Positions 58,346 to 64,000 of a DNA stretch of 64,000 bases are shown in pieces (positions within the stretch are counted from its first letter, which is position 1; every line of letters starts with the position of its first letter). Source of the DNA: Nemophila menziesii. Taxonomy: Eukaryota > Streptophyta > Magnoliopsida > Boraginales > Hydrophyllaceae. The stretch covers positions 2,604,001 through 2,668,000 of the forward strand of contig JARWIR010000062.1 of NCBI GenBank assembly GCA_029959085.1, in the 5' to 3' direction. The position numbers were made by a program, and so were the translations under genes. The notes under the pieces are model-generated. The model had not been told where the DNA came from. It ran no database searches and saw only the letters and a list, made by a program, of their open reading frames with translations.

Positions 58346-59535
58346 AATGGAGAATTCTCTTTATCAAGTTCAAGATCCGCCACAATTCGCGTATGTTCAA
58401 TTACAAAACTCCCTTGATGAACTGAAAACTTTCATGAATTTGACACGAGGGAGCTTTAGAGATCATGAGGAGAGGCTCAGGAAGTTGGAAGACTCCCTCA
58501 ATCGTTTCATCAAGATTGATGCTACTATATAATTAGTAAAAAGTATGCAACAACAACATCAACTCATGGATCAACGACTGACGCAACTCACTAAAATGAT
58601 TGAGCAATTACAACAAAGACCATCTATGCCAACTGGCCAAGGTACACATATTAATTATGAGGCCAATCAAGATAGCTATGTTAGGTTTGATGTGGTTAAA
58701 GAGTTTAGCCTTCAATAAGAGAAGGAAGTGGAAGTGTCGCAAGTACACCCATTGAAATAAAGATTCCAACGATAGAAGAACCAACCACGCTAAGAATATA
58801 TGAGATAACTATTGGTCATGGAGTTAAAGTTGAAATTGAACCTGGTGAAGGGAAGATTTCATCCATAGAAAACCCAACCAAGCTGTGTTTAGATGAATCA
58901 AATATTGAGATCTTGGTTAGGATAGAGAGAAAAGAAGAGGCTAGGATGGATTCTCCACCTAGTACTCCATTGATGTCACCACACAACCCTATGAAGACAA
59001 ATCATTCAAAAGGTGACATCGATAAATTATTTGTAGAGGTTTCAAAGAAGATGAAACCTATGCCCAAATGCTTGAAAGTGATACAGAATAACTAACACCG
59101 CAACAACTATTAGAAGAAACAATCTCGGAAACGAGTGAGAACGCGAGTGTAGAGATCGAGGAAGAACAAGTGGCCCTCATGATTGAAGTGAAGTCTGGAA
59201 CATAACTTGTTGTGGACAAAAAGCTTGAGAAGGAGTCATTTTATTTTCCCCTTATTCCGATAGTAACCCAGGAGGTCAAAGAGAAGGTACACCACGAACT
59301 CGTGAAGGAGAGAGCAAAATATGAGTTTGAGGTCGGCAACGAAGTTACTTAGAAGGCCTCCAAAGAAGAGAATAGGCCACGAGGTTTCAAAAATGCATGG
59401 ATGGGACCATTCGTTATTACTCGAGTTGTGACGGAAAAATTACTAGAGATACGATTTTCGAGAGGTCAAAGGCTTCGAATTGTAGACATTCATAGCCTCA
59501 CCCACTGCTGGGGAAGCTACATAATCATAGGATAA
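58346..59535 (+). pseudogene. Element C short gag-linker ORF with integrase-like tail
   Basis: ATG at 58346 gives MENSLYQVQDPPQ, then YVQLQNSLDELKTFMNLT and HEERLRKLEDSLN (helical, probably coiled coil). The reading runs on through a stop at 58530, Gln-rich helices (QQHQLMDQRLTQL), an acidic linker with KGDIDKLFVEV (59010-59045), and the terminal module: EFEVGNEV near 59323, then WMGPFVITRVVTEKLLEIRF (59400-59460) and VDIHSLTHCWGSY to the stop at 59533. Three or more stops and at least two shifts. With B it defines a reduced type that has lost everything between the linker and the terminal module. Confidence 0.65.
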
Positions 59536-59537
59536 TG

Positions 59538-59600
59538 AAGGTAACGCGCCAAACTTTAAATGACGTTAAATGAAAGTGCTCTTGGAAGACACCCCAAGTT
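59538..59600 (+). other. Conserved post-pol hairpin, element C
   Basis: AACTTTAAATGACGTTAAA and GCTCTTGGAAGACACCCC follow the stop, as at 36308 and 12660. The first stem is weakened here by changes. Confidence 0.65.
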
Positions 59601-59739
59601 TTAATAGATTTATTACTTTAGATTTTTAGTGTTTATTAATAATTTTTATGTGTTTGACTGTATATTGATTTAATTAGAAAGGTATAGAGTGTTTTGATGT
59701 GTAGGTAACGTAGAAAATGGGTTTTGGGTGAAGAAGCTC

Positions 59740-60070
59740 GTGACTGGCACACTGGTCCCATGACCGGCCTACCAGCCCTGCTCCAAGGGTCGCAACGGTC
59801 CCCGATACGGTCCAAGTCAGAAAGTCTCACACTCTGACCATTATGTCGGCCATACGAGCAGCTACCCGGTCCAAGAATGTGTCGTCAATCGTAATAGAAA
59901 GGTTATGATGGTTCAAGTAAGACGTTTTGCGAGGCAGGACCGGCATACCGGTGTGGTAACCGTGTCGAGATTCGCGAAGAAGGGTCGCGTTGGTTCGAGG
60001 TCAGAATCTTAAAGAGATTTGACCGGCATACCGGCCCCACAGGAGGCATGTTGATGCGGGTCGCGACAGG
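59740..60070 (+). repeat. GC-rich tandem hairpin array, element C
   Basis: Four diverged units beginning near 59743, 59838, 59939 and 60021, spaced 80-100 bases. The stem word GACCGGCATACCGG occurs twice exactly and twice altered. The same word is present in the antisense array at 41757-41775. Confidence 0.75.
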
Positions 60071-60448
60071 TCAACAAAGAGGAGGTTTGTCAAAATATAC
60101 CTCACAAACCTCAAACCTCCTTCTTCAAAGCACACAAACTCCATAAAACTCCATTGAAACTTTACCGAACCTTCACCTCACATAAAAACAACACCAAATC
60201 ACCATCAATTCATATCCAAATCCGTCCTTACACTCCTACGTACAACATTAACCAAACCAAATCATTTCAAAACTTCAAGAAATCAAGGTTTACTCTGAAT
60301 CAAAACCTTTTTCCTAAATTTCTTAAATCCTTCTCATTCAAGCAAGATTGAATCACACCCACATATAGAAACATCATCCTTACACCTTTCCCACTCCAAA
60401 TAATACCTTAGCCACCCACATTAAGGAATAATTCCAAAAGTGGTGGAA

Positions 60449-60600
60449 TTTTGAGTTGGGGGTCAAGGGAGATGATGCAAAGAACGAATACATTATCTAA
60501 TGTGAGGAAGATGAAGAAGAATCAAAGAAAGAAATTGGGTGAGAACAAGAGGAAAAAAAGTGAAGCTTCTATGAGACCTAGTAGCTATTGGTGTCTCCTT
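60449..60600 (+). pseudogene. Element C env-like ORF, leader only
   Basis: Motif TTTGAGTTGGGGGTC (60450-60464) followed 7 bases later by ATG at 60472 and a basic leader (MMQRTNTLSNVRKMKKNQRK). It diverges near 60580 and is replaced by inverted copia sequence. The leader resembles element A's (MTKRTETLSNKREMKKSK). Confidence 0.65.
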
Positions 60601-60629
60601 GTGTGTTCTAAAATAACACACCTAAAAAG

Positions 60630-61055
60630 GCAAGACACGTACCGCATTTGCTATTAATATTTTCCTATCAACAAACAAATCGGTCAAGTCCTTGGTGTGG
60701 TTTGACATTACAGATTTTAGTTTACTAGTAATGGTTTGTCTCTAGAAACTAGTATCTACTCATTGCATAGCTTCATCGAATGTTCTAGGGTCTTCCTTAA
60801 TAAGGAAGCATGTTGCTATCTCTTCACTTAGCATATCTAATAGGAGACCCTCAGTTATGAATGAGGTGATAAAGTCTAGTCCGAAACTAGATTCTATCCT
60901 ATGTCTCTTGCTTTTTCTAGGTTCATTATTGGGATAATATCAGTACTAAGGGATAGCATACTAGGGGAAGAATTATCACTATCATGAAAATCAGTAATAG
61001 CAAGTACAAAAGAAGATGAATCATTGACATTATAATTTAAAGGAAAAATACATCC
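60630..61055 (-). repeat. Inverted copy of part of the copia element
   Basis: Reverse complement of about 53930-54335 of the copia remnant (linker before the reverse transcriptase), with only a few differences by eye. It carries no LTR and sits between element C and the truncated LTR of element E. Confidence 0.85.
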
Positions 61056-61061
61056 ATACTA

Positions 61062-62678
61062 GTAAATTTGAATGTTTTTAATGCAAAGTTAGTAGGTTCT
61101 TGAAATTCATGAAAGACCAATCCAAGGAGGAGAAGTGAGAATTAAAGTCTTAGGGTATTTTAGTGTGTTTGGAAGTACTTTTACTCGAATTTCTATTTTT
61201 AAAGTACACTTTCCTATTTCTATTTCTTGAATTATTGATTTGTTCTTTTAAATGCATATGCGGTTTAATTATTTATTTATTGTGAAGTTTTAAAAGATAT
61301 ATGGTAATTACTTAGAGACCAAGTCGAGTTAAAGAAGTAAAGGAAATAAGATTTACATGTAAATAAGAAGATTAAGGAAAGATATATGCAAAGAAGGAAA
61401 AGATAAAGTTGCCTTATGAATCTGAAATTCCAGTCACGTTTCAAAGACGAGTCCATAACTTATGATTGGCTAGGAATTTGGACGAGTGGTCTGCACCAAT
61501 GGAAAGAGCTTTCCGAGACAAGCGGTTTCATATAATGTAACACCTCAAACGGATAAGTATTGAATGAGATATGACAGAAACAAATCAGCAGCAGAATCTT
61601 ACCTTTCCTAGACTTTAGGGCTACGAATTTAAGAGTTCTTAACTTGTCTTCCACTCCAAGTAAATTATACCTAGGGCTTGCTAACACCTATAAATACACC
61701 CCTTAGCCTCCTCTTTTCACACACTTCAGAGAACTACACAAGAGGCTTAAGGTTTTCAAGTCAGAGCAAGAAGGCAAGGAGAAGCTAGTGCTGGAGGAAT
61801 CCTGTTCTTCCATCAACAGTCATCCTACCCTTTAGGTTATTGATTTATCTTTTGTATTTGAACATGAACTCCTTTTATTTAATGTTAGTCTTTAATTTTA
61901 TCATGAGCTAAATTTCCATTAACTTGAGAATCGCGTTAAAGGGATGAATCTTAATTAATTAATCTATGTTTTGAATTTGGGATTGTTTAGATTTAAACTG
62001 AATTGAGTTTTATATATTGGTTATTACTTTTTTTTCATTACTATTTTTTTAGGAACAACTAGAAATAGATTTTAGTATTTGGGCTATTCACTTTAGTGGC
62101 GAAGTGATCATCCGACAGGGGGGTTTGAATACAGATCTAGGTAAAACCCGTGTAATGTCCATTATTGACCGACAGGCTTAACTAGTTACATAGCCAAAGA
62201 GGTAAAATCATATCATCCGAAGAGGCATATTCGACCATACAGGTGTTTATAGTACTTTAGGATAGCTCCTAGGTCCACCTGACAGGGGGCTAGGAGATAT
62301 TAGAGTCCCGACTAGTATTATAATTTCAATTCTACCCTTAAACATAACATAGATTATATTAATTAAGTGGATTCCTTGCGAGACTCAAGTATCTCTCTTA
62401 TCTGAAGTCACTCGTTTATTTTCTTTATTTCCTTTCTGTTTATTTAATTTTAATCTTACTTTATTTGCATCTTTAATTTACAAAAACCAAACAAAAATTC
62501 TTATCTTTTATTTTCTGTTTAGCAATTATTCCTACTATCTGATTAATATTTGGGTTGAACCTAATCCGTCCCTGAGAACGAACTTGATTATCATATATTA
62601 CTTGGGACAACTGTACACTTGCAGTTTGTGGTTCCTCTTTATTTATAATTTTATTTTATAACACTCTAGGACCCACCA
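61062..62678 (+). repeat. 5' LTR of element E, truncated at its start
   Basis: Ends GGACCCACCA directly before the primer-site spacer. TATA box TATAAATA at 61689-61696. Matches the reverse complement of 26797-28359 over nearly all its length. Confidence 0.8.
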
Positions 62679-62684
62679 AGTTTT

Positions 62685-62702
62685 TGGCGCCGCTGTCGGG
62701 GA
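62685..62702 (+). promoter_or_regulatory. Primer-binding site of element E, tRNA-Asp
   Basis: TGGCGCCGCTGTCGGGGA, 6 bases after the LTR; two mismatches to the tRNA-Asp complement. Confidence 0.85.
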
Positions 62703-62811
62703 CGGTAGCGTGTGACCCCGGTGTTAATCTTTTAGTAGTTTAGTTTTAGTTTTATTTTTCAGTTTTACGCTTTGGGTTATCTTTCTTTCTCAGGTTTACA
62801 GGTTTTGGTTT

Positions 62812-64000
62812 ATGCGTGAAGATTTCGTGATTCTTGCAAATCTCGAAAACCTAGTTCCAGACGCAAACAAAAGGAAGAGAGAAGCTAAAGCAAAAGAGTT
62901 AGAGGTGCAATTAGCAAGAGAAGCAATGGCTGAACTCGACCCTTCTCTTGTTCCTGTGGTTCCTATTGTTCCACAAGTTCAACCTCCTCAGAACAATGAT
63001 CAGTGGTTCATCAATGGCCCTAAAGAAGCTCCATTTAGAGCTCCTGCCCTCGGAATTGGCCCAGAAATTATTAATGTCGAGAGATTCAGACCCGATCCTG
63101 GTATGTTATCTCAATTTCAGAGTTATGGAAATTTCCTAGGAGCACCTGGAGAAGAACCAATCCGTGCTGTACAGAAGTTCATGCAAATCTGCGATTCCTA
63201 TATTATGCAAGGAGTAACACGAGATCAAATGTACTTTCCGAATTTTAGGTATTTCGTTATTGATGGAGCAAGTGAATGGCATGATTCTCAAGAACCCGGA
63301 GCAATTACAACATGGGACGCATTACAAACTGCGTTCTTTGATAGATACTACCCAACGAATATGAGATTAGGTGCGCAAGTCGAATTAACTTCATTCAAAC
63401 AAGATCAAGACGAGACTTTGGGTAGAAGTTGGAAGAGATTTCAGATTTGTTTAAGAAGAGTCCCTGATCATGGCCTCATAGAGATTCAACATATGAAGAT
63501 ATTTTACCGAGGACTTGATGGCTTTTTAAGAAAGGATCTAGACTTGCTTTATGGTGGTGGATTTCTACAGGTATAACCAGTCCATGCTAAGATCATTTTG
63601 AATAGAACAATTACGAATGAGATGGGTTGGAATACCGGAGAACACCTATTCGAGGTGGAAATAGTGCTTTGATTGAAGAAAAATTCACTGCCATGGAAAA
63701 TAAACTTGAGCAACAATTAAAACAGCTTACTCTAGCTGTTACAAAAAGTGTTGCAGGTAGAAGAGCAGATGTTAATGTTACACAAGAAGTTTATGGGTGT
63801 TCTAACTGTGGTACACAAGATCATGATTGGGAGTAGTGTTAAAACAATCCAGAATCAGTAATGTTTGTTTCCAACCGAGGAAACTATAATTCAAGTGGTC
63901 AAGGTTATCAACCGAATAGAAACCATCCGGGTTTCCAATATTCGAACCCAAATGGGGCCGCTAATCCAACTTATGCATATCAGCTGCGTCCTCAAGGTAA
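62812..64000 (+). pseudogene. Element E gag, damaged, cut by the window edge
   Basis: ATG at 62812. Basic helical start (NKRKREAKAKELEVQLAREA), Pro/Val-rich part, then the capsid-like domain with VERFRPDPGMLSQFQSYGN, AVQKFMQICDSY and LGRSWKRFQICLRRVPDHG (to about 63500). In-frame stop at 63574, a frame change near 63620, then a helical part (ENKLEQQLKQLTLAV) and a CCHC knuckle CSNCGTQDHDWE with a TAG at 63834 just before its last Cys and a TAA at 63840. The sequence after that continues as in element A (PNRNHPGFQYSNPNGAANP). Confidence 0.8.

Larger units (their letters stand above)
58231..60600 (+). mobile_element. Element C: reduced Athila-type copy
   Basis: Primer site, short gag-linker ORF, terminal integrase-like module, post-pol hairpin, hairpin array, and the start of an env-like ORF. 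Lacks capsid, protease, reverse transcriptase, RNase H and integrase core. The right end is cut by an inverted copia fragment near 60600-60630; LTRs are missing apart from the inverted piece. B is its closest relative here. Confidence 0.7.
61062..64000 (+). mobile_element. Element E: Athila-type, runs off the right edge
   Basis: LTR missing its first 200 bases or so, primer site, and gag. LTR type is that of the antisense element (subfamily 2), while gag is closer to element A's. Pol would lie beyond the window. Confidence 0.8.

Overview
This window is from a plant nuclear genome, almost certainly a eudicot. The evidence is nested LTR retrotransposons of the Athila type (Ty3/gypsy, primer-binding sites matching tRNA-Asp), a Ty1/copia element, L1-type LINE remnants with plant-specific domains, and one leucine-rich-repeat receptor kinase of the plant RGI/RCH1 family. 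I cannot name the species. Nothing bacterial, organellar or CRISPR-like is visible. Only one host gene is confident; a second is a candidate.

Layout. 1-2530: decayed L1-type LINE (ORF1 with DUF4283-like and zinc-knuckle parts, then endonuclease). 2700-5086: decayed Athila-type env-like ORF split by a solo LTR (3420-4647). 5127-8191: two old LTR-like stretches and a gag start. 8192-14330: Athila-type element A, which has gag, protease and a terminal integrase-like module but no reverse transcriptase, RNase H or integrase core. 14330-16875: relative B, more reduced. 16880-26530: AT-rich DNA with few repeats, carrying a candidate two-exon G-patch gene on the minus strand (25209 to 18918). 26530-26796: LINE remnant. 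26797-42307: an antisense, internally deleted element of a related subfamily, split by a young and nearly complete Athila-type element (29474-40720). That element has identical-length 1,476-bp LTRs, target-site duplication GCAAT, gag and pol in one frame separated by a single UAG, and a short env-like ORF. 42330-43880: minus-strand LINE 3' part. 44106-44536: foldback element. 45550-48974: intact RGI-type receptor kinase gene, minus strand, two exons. 51176-56130: decayed Ty1/copia element. 56130-60600: parts of Athila-type elements, including relative C with an inverted LTR end. 60630-61055: inverted copy of part of the copia element. 61062-64000: LTR, primer-binding site and gag of another element that runs off the window.

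How the parts relate. The Athila-type copies share one plan: LTR, tRNA-Asp primer site, gag, protease-pol, a conserved hairpin just after the pol stop, a GC-rich array of hairpins with roughly 100-base period, a polypurine-like motif directly before an env-like ORF, a long untranslated stretch, the true polypurine tract, and the LTR. Comparing the copies shows which parts persist when coding capacity is lost: the hairpins, the polypurine motif, the gag linker and the terminal integrase-like module. The young element at 29474-40720 could be a source of proteins for the others, but its RNase H has a small in-frame gap. The receptor kinase is independent of the elements and appears functional.
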